A DNA stretch of 64,000 nucleotides, taken from JANPPS01 sp965246835 (GTDB lineage Bacteria > Pseudomonadota > Alphaproteobacteria > Acetobacterales > Acetobacteraceae). A model generated the notes under the pieces. That model saw only the letters and a list, made by a program, of their open reading frames with translations, was not told where the DNA came from and ran no database searches. The translations under genes were made by a program, and so were the position numbers. Positions 8,925 to 16,381 of the stretch are shown one piece after another. Each line of letters opens with the position of its first letter. The first letter of the stretch is position 1. The stretch spans positions 2,170,001-2,234,000 of the forward strand of contig CBDFFQ010000001.1 in NCBI GenBank assembly GCA_965246835.1, read 5' to 3'.

Positions 8925-8950
8925 GCCCTCTCCCGGCAACGGGAGAGGGC
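8925..8950 (+). repeat. Perfect 11-bp hairpin with GCAA loop
   Basis: GCCCTCTCCCG at 8925-8935 pairs perfectly with CGGGAGAGGGC at 8940-8950 across a four-base GCAA loop, which fits a GNRA tetraloop in RNA. It begins ten bases after the binding-protein stop and has no T-tract. Hairpins in this position commonly protect the upstream message, keeping the binding protein in excess over the permeases. The same core, CCCTCTCCCG, recurs after sdhB, so it also behaves as a dispersed REP-like sequence. Confidence 0.75.
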
Positions 8951-8974
8951 GACAGCGAGGAATTGTTGCGAACC

Positions 8975-9913
8975 ATGGACAGCTCGCCCCACGCCCTGAC
9001 TGCGCTACCGGCCTTGCCGCGCAACGTGCGCGGCTTGTCCGACCGGGCGGTGGCGTGGCTGTTCATCCTGCCGACCATGCTGGTGCTGCTCGCGATCAAC
9101 ATCTTCCCGCTGATCTGGACCATCCGGCTCTCGTTCACGAGCTTCCGCGCCAACCGCCCCAATGCGCCGGTGCGGTGGCTCGGCCTCGATCACTACGTGG
9201 ACATCCTGACGGATCCGGAGGTGTGGCACGCGATGCAGGTGACGGCCCGGTTCGTGGTGGCGACGGTCGCGATCGAGACGGTTCTCGGCTTCGGCCTGGC
9301 CTACCTCATCGACCGCAAGTTCCGCGGCCACGCGTTCTGGACCACGGTGATCCTGGCGCCGATGATGCTGTCCCCGGCCGTGGTCGGCAATTTCTGGACG
9401 TTCCTGTATCAGCCGCAGACCGGGCTGTTCAATCATGCGATCGCGTTCCTGACCGGGCAGCCCGCGTCCTCCTTCCAGATGATCGGGGACGTGCATCTGG
9501 CGCCGTGGTCGATCGTGATCGTCGATGTCTGGATGTGGACGCCCTACGTCATGCTGATCTGCCTGGCCGGTCTGCGCTCCATCCCGGAGAACATCTACGA
9601 GGCCGCCGAAGTCGACCGCGCCTCGCCGATGCGGCAGTTCTTCACGATCACGGTGCCGATGGCATTGCCGTTCATCATGCTGGCGGTGCTGTTCCGTGGC
9701 ATCGAAAACTTCAAGATGTTCGACATGGTCAATTTGCTGACCAATGGCGGGCCGGGTTCCACAACCGAACTGGCCTCGATCCTGTTGAAGCGGGAGGCGT
9801 TCGAGAAATGGCGGACGGGCTACGCGTCCGCCTTCGCCGTGATCCTGTTCGTGACGATCTTCGGGCTGGCCAACATCTACGTGAAAACGCTGAACCGGGT
9901 GAAGCAGCGATGA
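8975..9913 (+). CDS. ABC transporter permease, MalF/UgpA type
   Basis: 312 residues from ATG 8975 (GAGGAA lies 12 bases upstream; a TTG at 8963 is an alternative). Six hydrophobic spans are visible, beginning with AVAWLFILPTMLVLLAI. The cytoplasmic EAA loop reads EAAEVDRASPMRQFFTITVP, which docks to the ATPase. Typical C-terminal NLLTNGGPGSTTE motif of CUT1 permeases. It forms the heterodimeric inner-membrane channel with the next gene, overlapping it by four bases. Confidence 0.9.
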   Translation: MDSSPHALTALPALPRNVRGLSDRAVAWLFILPTMLVLLAINIFPLIWTIRLSFTSFRANRPNAPVRWLGLDHYVDILTDPEVWHAMQVTARFVVATVAIETVLGFGLAYLIDRKFRGHAFWTTVILAPMMLSPAVVGNFWTFLYQPQTGLFNHAIAFLTGQPASSFQMIGDVHLAPWSIVIVDVWMWTPYVMLICLAGLRSIPENIYEAAEVDRASPMRQFFTITVPMALPFIMLAVLFRGIENFKMFDMVNLLTNGGPGSTTELASILLKREAFEKWRTGYASAFAVILFVTIFGLANIYVKTLNRVKQR

Positions 9914-10854
9914 GCGACGCGCACTCCGTCGTGGCGCCGGGCCGCATGGCGAAGCGGGTCGCGGGCACGCTCGTGATCGCCTATGCCGTGCTCACGATGC
10001 TGCCGTTGCTGTGGATCTTCCTCACGGGAATAAAATCCCCCGGAGACGCCATCGCCTATCCGCCGCGCATGGTGTTCACGCCCACGATCGAGGGCTACTG
10101 CAATTTGTTCTCCACCCGATCGCGCCAGACACCGGAGTATATGGCGACGCTGCCGCAGGCCGTGGGCCAGTGCGAGGCGATTGCGCGGTCGCGGAACATG
10201 GTGGTGGCCGGGCCGTCCAATTTTGGGCCGCGCTTCGTGAACTCGCTGATCATCGCGTTCGGCTCCACCTTCTGCGCCGTCGTGCTCGGCACGTTGGCGG
10301 CATACGGGTTTTCGCGGTTCACGGTACCGCTCGCGGACGATCTGCTGTTCTTCATCCTCAGCACGCGGATGATGCCGCCGATCGCCGTCGCGATCCCGAT
10401 TTATCTCATGTATCGCGAGCTCGGCCTGTCCGACACGCGGCTCGGCATGATCCTGCTCTACACGGCGGTGAACGTGTCGCTCGCGGTGTGGCTGCTGAAG
10501 GGCTTCATCGATGAAATCCCCCGCGAGTATGAGGAGGCCGCGATGATCGACGGCTACACGCGGCTGCAATCGTTCTGGAAAGTGGTGCTGCCGCAGGCCG
10601 CGACCGGGATCGCCGCCACCGCCATCTTCTGCATCATCTTCGCCTGGAACGAATACGCCTTCGCCGCCCTGCTGACCTCCAGCACGGCGCAGACGGCGCC
10701 GCCCTTCATCCCGATCATCATCGGGGAGGGCGGGCAGGATTGGCCGGCGGTGGCGGCGGGAACCACGATCTTCCTGGTGCCGATCCTCGTGTTTACCGTG
10801 CTGCTGCGGAAGCATTTGCTGCGCGGCATCACCTTCGGGGCCGTGCGGAAATGA
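9910..10854 (+). CDS. ABC transporter permease, MalG/UgpE type
   Basis: 314 residues starting at the ATG that overlaps the preceding stop. About six membrane spans; the EAA loop is EEAAMIDGYTRLQSFWKVVLP. A periplasmic insertion between span 1 and span 2 (residues 45-105, TRSRQTPEYMATLPQAVGQ region) is longer than in standard MalG proteins and contains two cysteines. That may be a docking surface for the binding protein. Second half of the channel with the MalF-like gene. Its stop overlaps the next small gene's start by four bases. Confidence 0.9.
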   Translation: MSDAHSVVAPGRMAKRVAGTLVIAYAVLTMLPLLWIFLTGIKSPGDAIAYPPRMVFTPTIEGYCNLFSTRSRQTPEYMATLPQAVGQCEAIARSRNMVVAGPSNFGPRFVNSLIIAFGSTFCAVVLGTLAAYGFSRFTVPLADDLLFFILSTRMMPPIAVAIPIYLMYRELGLSDTRLGMILLYTAVNVSLAVWLLKGFIDEIPREYEEAAMIDGYTRLQSFWKVVLPQAATGIAATAIFCIIFAWNEYAFAALLTSSTAQTAPPFIPIIIGEGGQDWPAVAAGTTIFLVPILVFTVLLRKHLLRGITFGAVRK

Positions 10855-11018
10855 GATTTTGCAAACGCGGCCCGTGGGAGAACGCCGCCACGCTCTGCAT
10901 CGCGGCGGGCGTCGTGATGCTGATGCAGCCGTTCTTCCTGGTGCTCTACACCTGGTCGTTCCTGGTCACGCTCACTGGCGTCGTGCTGTTCACCATCGTC
11001 TCCAAGTTCCCGGACTGA
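10851..11018 (+). CDS. Small two-span membrane protein in the ABC operon
   Basis: 55 residues with two hydrophobic segments (ATLCIAAGVVMLMQPFFLVLY and FLVTLTGVVLFTIV) separated by a short TWS turn, and a basic N-terminus (RFCKRG). Both junctions are tight: an ATGA overlap with the permease and four bases before the first ATPase, so it is surely translated with them. Comparable small membrane proteins accompany polyol and glycerol importers of the GlpSTPQUV type in rhizobia. A role as accessory subunit or assembly factor is inferred. No domain is recognised. Confidence 0.75.
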   Translation: MRFCKRGPWENAATLCIAAGVVMLMQPFFLVLYTWSFLVTLTGVVLFTIVSKFPD

Positions 11019-11022
11019 CGCC

Positions 11023-12102
11023 ATGGCCCGGATCGATGTCACCCATCTGCGTAAGAGTTTCGGCCCGTTCACCGCGGTGCAGGACAGCAATTTCACCGTC
11101 CCGGACGGCGAGTTCTTCTGCCTGCTGGGCCCCTCCGGCTGTGGCAAGACCACCACCTTGCGCATGATCGCGGGGCTCGAGCTGCCGAGCGCCGGGCAGA
11201 TCCTGTTGGGGGGTGAGGACGTGACGTTCCGCCGGGCGGCGGCGCGGGACATCGCGTTCGTGTTCCAGCTATTCGCGCTCTATCCGCACATGAACGTGCG
11301 CCAGAACATTGCCTACCCGCTGCGGTCCACCGGGGTGCCACGGGCCGAGGTCACGGCGCGGGTGGAGGAGGCGGCGCGGATTCTGCGCATCACGGACCTG
11401 CTGGACCGCCCCGTGTCGGGCCTGTCGGGCGGGGACCGGCAGCGTGTGGCGCTGGGGCGTGCCATCGTGCGGCGGCCGCTCGCGTTCATGATGGACGAGC
11501 CACTGGGCGCGCTGGATGCCGAGTTCCGGCATGTGATGTGCGGCGAGCTGCGCGGGCTGCATGACCGGTTGGGCGCCACCACGGTCTATGTCACGCATGA
11601 CCAGGTCGAGGCGATGTCGTTGGGCGACACGATCGCCTTGATGAATAACGGGCTGATCGAGCAGCTGGCGTCACCCCGCGAGATCTATGACCGTCCGGCC
11701 TCGATGTTCGTGGCGGACTTCATCGGCTCCCCGCCCATGAATTTGCTGCGGTTCGCGGGCGCCGTCGCGACCGGGGATGCTGTGGTGACGATGGCGGGCG
11801 TCGCGGTGCCGGTTCCCGTGCTGCGGGAGGGCTGTGCCGGGCCGCTCGTGCTGGGCGTCAGGCCGGAGCACGTGCGGCTGGCCGATGCGGACGGCATCCG
11901 GGGCGAGATATTCGGCACCGAGTATCTCGGCACCACGCAGATCGTGACCGTTACGTCAGCACATGGCCCGGTGAAGGCCCGGTTGCCCTCCGCAACCGTG
12001 GTCCATGTCGGTGATTCCGTAGGCCTGCATTTCGCGCCGGAGCGGCTGTCGCTGTTCGACGCCGGGTCCGGCCGGGTGCTGCGGAGTGCGCTGCATGGCT
12101 GA
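11023..12102 (+). CDS. ABC transporter ATPase 1 (MalK/UgpC type)
   Basis: 359 residues. Walker A is GPSGCGKTTT, the Q-loop lies in VFQLFALYPH, Walker B is LAFMMDEPLGALD and the switch His is in YVTHDQVEAMSLGD. The ABC signature reads LSGGDRQRV, with Asp in place of the usual Gln. A C-terminal TOBE/MOP-like regulatory domain begins near residue 240 and contains LGVRPEHVRL. It powers the two permeases from the cytosol. Two different ATPases in one operon suggest a heterodimer, as in GlpS/GlpT-type glycerol importers. Confidence 0.9.
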   Translation: MARIDVTHLRKSFGPFTAVQDSNFTVPDGEFFCLLGPSGCGKTTTLRMIAGLELPSAGQILLGGEDVTFRRAAARDIAFVFQLFALYPHMNVRQNIAYPLRSTGVPRAEVTARVEEAARILRITDLLDRPVSGLSGGDRQRVALGRAIVRRPLAFMMDEPLGALDAEFRHVMCGELRGLHDRLGATTVYVTHDQVEAMSLGDTIALMNNGLIEQLASPREIYDRPASMFVADFIGSPPMNLLRFAGAVATGDAVVTMAGVAVPVPVLREGCAGPLVLGVRPEHVRLADADGIRGEIFGTEYLGTTQIVTVTSAHGPVKARLPSATVVHVGDSVGLHFAPERLSLFDAGSGRVLRSALHG

Positions 12103-13099
12103 GGTCGCGATGGAAGCCGTGTCCAAGCGGTTCGGCGCCACGCAGGCGCTGACCGATCTGTCGCTCACGATCGGGGATGGCGAGTTCGTGGTGCTGCTGG
12201 GCCCAACCGGCGCCGGCAAGACCACGGCGCTGCGGGTGATCGCCGGGCTCGAACAGCCGGATCACGGGCGCATCCGCATCGGGGGCCAAGACGCCACCCG
12301 CGCCACCCCGGCGCAGCGCGACCTCGCTTTCGTGTTCCAGCAATACTCGCTGTATCCGCACCTCTCGGTATTCGACAATTTGGCGTTCCCGCTCCGCTCC
12401 CCCACGCGGCGGCGGCCGGAGGCGGAGATCCGCACGACCGTGCATGCCGTGGCCGAAACGCTGCGCATCACCGACAAGCTGGACCAGCGCGTGACCCGGC
12501 TCTCGGGCGGGCAGATGCAGCGCGTGGCGCTCGGGCGCGCCCTGGTGCGGCGGCCCTCGATCTACCTGATGGACGAACCGCTTTCGTCCCTGGACGCCAA
12601 ATTGCGCGCCGATCTGCGCATCGAGCTGAAGCGCATCCAGATCGAACTGGGCGCCACCACGCTCTATGTCACGCATGACCAGACCGAGGCCATGACGCTC
12701 GCCACCCGCATCGGCGTGATCGATCGCGGCCGCCTGGTGCAGCTCGGCACGCCGCGGCAGGTGTATGAGGACCCCGCGAGCGAATACGTGGCCAGCCGCC
12801 TCGGGAGCCCCGGGATCAACCTGCTCCCGCGAGACGTGTTCCCGGATTTGCCGATGCCGGATGCGGCGGCGCGGGTGGGCCTGCGGACGGAGCACGTCGC
12901 GATCAGCCGTGGCGGCGCCGGCGAGGTCACCTGGGTCGAGCATCTCGGTGACCAGGACCATCTGCACATCCGGCTGGGCGCCCATGATGTCGTGACCCTC
13001 AGTGACCCGGCGTCCGGCCTGGCGCCGGGTGACGCGGTCGCGGTCACGCCGACGGCGCCGCTGTTCTTCGACGCGGCAGGGGAGCGGGTGCGGGCATGA
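12095..13099 (+). CDS. ABC transporter ATPase 2 (MalK/UgpC type)
   Basis: 334 residues from the ATG at 12095, eight bases inside the previous gene; a GTG at 12086 is possible. Walker A is GPTGAGKTTA, the signature a standard LSGGQMQRV, Walker B IYLMDEPLSSLD and the switch region YVTHDQTEAM. The C-terminal domain (GLRTEHVAI) is shorter than in ATPase 1. It probably pairs with ATPase 1 to form an asymmetric nucleotide-binding dimer. Its stop overlaps dhaL by four bases, tying transport directly to the kinase genes. Confidence 0.9.
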   Translation: MAEVAMEAVSKRFGATQALTDLSLTIGDGEFVVLLGPTGAGKTTALRVIAGLEQPDHGRIRIGGQDATRATPAQRDLAFVFQQYSLYPHLSVFDNLAFPLRSPTRRRPEAEIRTTVHAVAETLRITDKLDQRVTRLSGGQMQRVALGRALVRRPSIYLMDEPLSSLDAKLRADLRIELKRIQIELGATTLYVTHDQTEAMTLATRIGVIDRGRLVQLGTPRQVYEDPASEYVASRLGSPGINLLPRDVFPDLPMPDAAARVGLRTEHVAISRGGAGEVTWVEHLGDQDHLHIRLGAHDVVTLSDPASGLAPGDAVAVTPTAPLFFDAAGERVRA

Positions 13100-13689
13100 A
13101 CATCGACACGGCAGCGCTGCTGGACGCGATCGTCACCACGATGATCGACCACGCGGACGAGCTCACGGCGCTGGACCAGGCCGTGGGCGACGGCGATCAC
13201 GGCGTGAACATGCGCCGCGGCTTCGAGGCCGTGCGGGCGGACGCGGCGGCGATCCTAGCCAAACCGCTCCCGGCCGCGCTGACCGCCATCGGCACCACGC
13301 TGGTGATGAAGGTGGGCGGCGCGTCCGGACCGCTGTTCGGCACCTTCTTCATGGCGCTCGGCAAAGGCATCGGCGAGCACGGCGAGCTTTTGCCGGACGC
13401 ATTCGCGGCGGCGGTGACGGCCGTCCAGGCGCGCGGCAAGTCGGAGCCCGGGCAGAAGACGCTGCTGGATGTGCTGGCGCCGGTGCAGGCCGCGCTGGCG
13501 GCGGGTGGCCCGGGCTTGCTGGACCGGCTGCCGGCCATCGCTGACGACGCGGCGCAGGCGACCGTGCCGATGCGCGCGATCCGCGGCCGCGCGTCCTTCC
13601 TGGGAGAGCGGTCGGTCGGGCACATGGACCCCGGCGCCCGCTCCGCCGCATTGCTGGTCGCGGCGGCGTGCCGCGCGTTGAAAGGCTGA
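13096..13689 (+). CDS. dhaL: Dihydroxyacetone kinase ADP-binding subunit DhaL
   Basis: 197 residues, near the usual 200-210. The nucleotide-Mg motif is LDQAVGDGDHG, with Asp27, Asp32 and Asp34 as expected metal ligands. KVGGASGPLFGTFF and the late GRASFLGERSVGHMDPGA match the DhaL family. DhaL holds a permanently bound ADP that is rephosphorylated by DhaM, then passes the phosphate to dihydroxyacetone bound on DhaK. Unusually, it precedes DhaM and is separated from DhaK by the general PTS genes. ATGA overlap with ATPase 2. Confidence 0.93.
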   Translation: MNIDTAALLDAIVTTMIDHADELTALDQAVGDGDHGVNMRRGFEAVRADAAAILAKPLPAALTAIGTTLVMKVGGASGPLFGTFFMALGKGIGEHGELLPDAFAAAVTAVQARGKSEPGQKTLLDVLAPVQAALAAGGPGLLDRLPAIADDAAQATVPMRAIRGRASFLGERSVGHMDPGARSAALLVAAACRALKG

Positions 13690-13691
13690 AT

Positions 13692-14081
13692 ATGGCTCAT
13701 GTCGGCATCGTCATCGTCTCGCACTCTCCGAAAATCGCCGAGGGCGCCGCCGACATGGTGCGGCAGATGGTGGGGGACAGCGTGAACCTGGCCTATACCG
13801 GCGGCGATCCCAGCGGCGGGCTCGGAACCGACGTAGCGGCGATCCTGGCGGCGATCGAGCGCGCCTGGTCGGAGGCCGGGGTGGCCGTGCTGGTGGATCT
13901 GGGCGGGGCGGAGACCAATAGCGAGATGGCGATCGAGATGCTGGAGGAGGGCCGCCGCAGCCGGGTCATGATCTGCAACGCGCCGATCGTGGAGGGCGCG
14001 GTGATCGCGGCGACCGAGGCGTCCGGCGGCTCCCCGCTCGATATCGTGCGGCAGACGGCCGAGGAGCTGTCCCCGGCATGA
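13692..14081 (+). CDS. dhaM: PTS-dependent dihydroxyacetone kinase phosphotransferase DhaM (EIIA only)
   Basis: 129 residues. The N-terminal VGIVIVSHSPKIAEG carries the phospho-acceptor His11 of EIIA-Man/DhaM proteins; VDLGGAETNSEMA and APIVEGAVIAA are further DhaM motifs. In E. coli DhaM is a three-domain fusion (EIIA, HPr-like, EI-like). Here only the EIIA domain is present and the other two functions are separate downstream genes. It receives phosphate from HPr and passes it to DhaL-ADP. The start two bases after the dhaL stop was chosen over an upstream in-frame codon. Confidence 0.92.
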   Translation: MAHVGIVIVSHSPKIAEGAADMVRQMVGDSVNLAYTGGDPSGGLGTDVAAILAAIERAWSEAGVAVLVDLGGAETNSEMAIEMLEEGRRSRVMICNAPIVEGAVIAATEASGGSPLDIVRQTAEELSPA

Positions 14082-14377
14082 GCGCGATCGGGGATGTGCA
14101 GGTGGCGGCGGTGCTGACCAACCCGGTGGGGCTGCATGCCCGCCCCTCGGTCAAGCTCACCAAGCTCGCCAAGGCGTTCGCGTGCGAGGTGGAGATCGCG
14201 ACGGCGGCGGAGGGGCCGTGGGTGGACGCCAAGAGCCCGGTGAAGGTCATGCGCGTGCGGGTGCCGCAGGGCAGCACGTTGCATATCCGCGCGCGGGGGC
14301 CGGACGCGGACGCGGCGGCCACGGCGGTGCTGGAGCTGGTGGAGGCCGGGTTCGGCGAGGGGCATGGCGATGGCTGA
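14078..14377 (+). CDS. HPr family phosphocarrier protein
   Basis: 99 residues. The phosphorylation site motif is NPVGLHARPSVKLTKLAKAF, with His20 as the acceptor. A serine follows in the AKSPVKVM segment, where the regulatory serine of Gram-positive HPr lies, but no kinase is seen nearby. It carries phosphate from enzyme I to DhaM. ATGA overlap upstream and a 14-base overlap with the enzyme I gene downstream. This may be a dedicated HPr rather than the cell's general one. Confidence 0.92.
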   Translation: MSAIGDVQVAAVLTNPVGLHARPSVKLTKLAKAFACEVEIATAAEGPWVDAKSPVKVMRVRVPQGSTLHIRARGPDADAAATAVLELVEAGFGEGHGDG

Positions 14378-15974
14378 ACGCCGGCTGCGGGGTCGCCCTG
14401 CCGCTCCGGGGCTGGCGTCGGGACCGGTGGTGGTGCTGGACAGCGCCGGACCGGTGGCGCGGGAAGCGGGCAGCCCGGCGGAGGAGGTGGCTTGGCTCGA
14501 CCGGGCGCTGGCCGCAGCGCTGGCCGACATCGAGGCCCTTGCGCAGCGTATCACCGGTGACGCCGCCGCCATGCTGGAGTTCCAGGCGGCGATGCTGGCG
14601 GATGACGAGCTGTCCCGCCCGGCGCGTGCGGCCGTGGCCGCGGGGGCGCCTGCGGAGGCGGCGTGGATGGCGGCGCTCGGGACCGAGATGGCCGGCTATG
14701 CCGCGAGCGAGGACGAATATTTTGCAGCCCGCACCGCCGATCTGGCCGACATGCGGGACCGGGTGCTGGGTCATCTCGGGGGCCATCTGGGCGGCAGCGC
14801 GGCGGGCGAGGCCATCCCCGGCGGTGCGGTGATCGTTGCGGCAGACCTCCCGCTCTCGCGGTTCCTGTCGGTCGATTGGAGCCATGGCGGCGCGATCGTG
14901 CTGACGGAGGGCAGCGGCACCAGCCATGTCGCGATGCTGGCCCGGGCGCGCGGCGTGCCGATGGTGGTGGGGGTCGGCGGCTCCGTCACGGCATCCCGGG
15001 CGCTGGTGGATGGCGGCACCGGTGAGATCGTGCTGGACCCGGCGCCCTCGACCCTCGCCTCCTTCGCCGTCCACCGCGCAGCGCATGAATTGGACGCCGC
15101 CGCGGCCGAAACCTGGCGCGACCGCCCCGCCATCACCGCGGACGGCACGCCCATCGCCGTGCACCTGAACATCGGCGATGCCCGCGAACTGGATGGGCTC
15201 GACCCCGCCTGCTGCAGCGGCATCGGTCTGGTGCGAACGGAGCTGCTGTTCTACGGTGCCGCCCTGCCGGACGAAGACACGCAATATGCCGCCTATCGCC
15301 GCATGGCGGAGTGGGCGCAGGGGCGGCCGGTCACGATCCGCACGCTGGACGCAGGCGCCGACAAGCCGCTGCCGGGGCTGGCAATGGAACCGGAGAGCAA
15401 CCCGTTCCTGGGGCTGCGCGGCATCCGGCTCTCGATGCGGCATCCGGCCATCTTCCAGGTGCAACTGCGCGCCCTGGCTCGGGCGGCCGTGCATGGGGCG
15501 GTGCGGATCATGTTGCCGATGGTCACGATCCCGGCCGAGCTGGAGCTGGCGCGGGAGATGCTCGAGCAGGCCGTGGCGACGCTTGAGGAGGAGGGCATTC
15601 CTGTGCGCCGGCCGTCCCTCGGCATCATGGTCGAGGTGCCGGCCGCCGCGATCTCGGTCGAGCGGTTCGATGCGGCGTTCTTCTCGATCGGCTCCAACGA
15701 CCTCACGCAATACGTCACTGCCGCCGGGCGCGATATCGGGGCCGTGGCAGACCTGGCGGACCCCTTGAACCCGGCCGTGCTGACCCTCATCGCCCAAGTG
15801 GCCCGGCACGGCGCCGCAACCGGACAAGACGTCAGCCTATGCGGCGATGTGGGGGCCGAGCCCGGAGCGGTGCCGCATCTGCTGCGCGCCGGGTTGCGCA
15901 GCCTGTCGGTGGCGCCCTCCGGTCTGGCACGGGCGAAGCAGGCGATCGCGGCGGTCGATCTACGCCATGGATGA
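14364..15974 (+). CDS. ptsI: PTS enzyme I (phosphoenolpyruvate-protein phosphotransferase)
   Basis: 536 residues, slightly shorter than the usual 570. The active-site motif GSGTSHVAMLARARGVP places the phospho-His at residue 188. The PEP-binding barrel shows RTLDAGADKPLP, NPFLGLRGIR, IMVEVPAAA and SIGSNDLTQY, with the catalytic Cys in SLCGDVGAEP. It autophosphorylates from PEP and starts the relay to HPr, DhaM and DhaL. Located within the dha operon, it makes the pathway self-contained. The last eight bases overlap the next gene's start. Confidence 0.93.
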   Translation: MAMAERRLRGRPAAPGLASGPVVVLDSAGPVAREAGSPAEEVAWLDRALAAALADIEALAQRITGDAAAMLEFQAAMLADDELSRPARAAVAAGAPAEAAWMAALGTEMAGYAASEDEYFAARTADLADMRDRVLGHLGGHLGGSAAGEAIPGGAVIVAADLPLSRFLSVDWSHGGAIVLTEGSGTSHVAMLARARGVPMVVGVGGSVTASRALVDGGTGEIVLDPAPSTLASFAVHRAAHELDAAAAETWRDRPAITADGTPIAVHLNIGDARELDGLDPACCSGIGLVRTELLFYGAALPDEDTQYAAYRRMAEWAQGRPVTIRTLDAGADKPLPGLAMEPESNPFLGLRGIRLSMRHPAIFQVQLRALARAAVHGAVRIMLPMVTIPAELELAREMLEQAVATLEEEGIPVRRPSLGIMVEVPAAAISVERFDAAFFSIGSNDLTQYVTAAGRDIGAVADLADPLNPAVLTLIAQVARHGAATGQDVSLCGDVGAEPGAVPHLLRAGLRSLSVAPSGLARAKQAIAAVDLRHG

Positions 15975-16371
15975 CGAACCCGGCGGCGTCGCGGCCTATA
16001 AGCGCGTGCTGCGGGCCGTGTGCGACAACCGGCCCTCCGGCACCCGGCAGCGGATGGCGACGGCGCTCGGCACCAACCGGTCGTTCGTGTCGCAGCTGGT
16101 GAACCCGTCCTACGCGATGCCGATCCCGGCCCAGCATCTGGAGGCGATCTTCGAGGTCTGCCATTTCTCGGCCGCCGAACGCGCCGGCTTCCTGCTGGCC
16201 TATGACGCGGCGCATCCCGGGCGGCGAGAGGTCATGGCGCCGCCGCCGCGCACCCGGGCGATCGTGGTCACGGTCCCGGATACCGGGGAGGCGCGCCGCA
16301 ACGAGATGATCGACGAGATGGTGGCCGGATATGCCAGCGGTCTCGGACGGCTGTTGGGACTGCCGGAGTGA
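15967..16371 (+). CDS. HTH-like protein embedded in the dha operon
   Basis: 134 residues starting inside the enzyme I gene. Residues 24-60 read TRQRMATALGTNRSFVSQLVN, an XRE-like helix-turn-helix (MATALG, then recognition helix SFVSQLVN). The HLEAIFEVCHFSAAERAGFLLAY that follows is typical of small phage-repressor-like folds. After a proline-rich linker, residues 108-134 form a helix (RRNEMIDEMVAGYASGLGRLLG) that could dimerise. No known family name is assigned. Its position between enzyme I and DhaK suggests autoregulation of the operon, possibly through the 7461-7503 repeat; that is inference. Confidence 0.65.
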   Translation: MDDEPGGVAAYKRVLRAVCDNRPSGTRQRMATALGTNRSFVSQLVNPSYAMPIPAQHLEAIFEVCHFSAAERAGFLLAYDAAHPGRREVMAPPPRTRAIVVTVPDTGEARRNEMIDEMVAGYASGLGRLLGLPE

Positions 16372-16381
16372 GGGGGGCACC

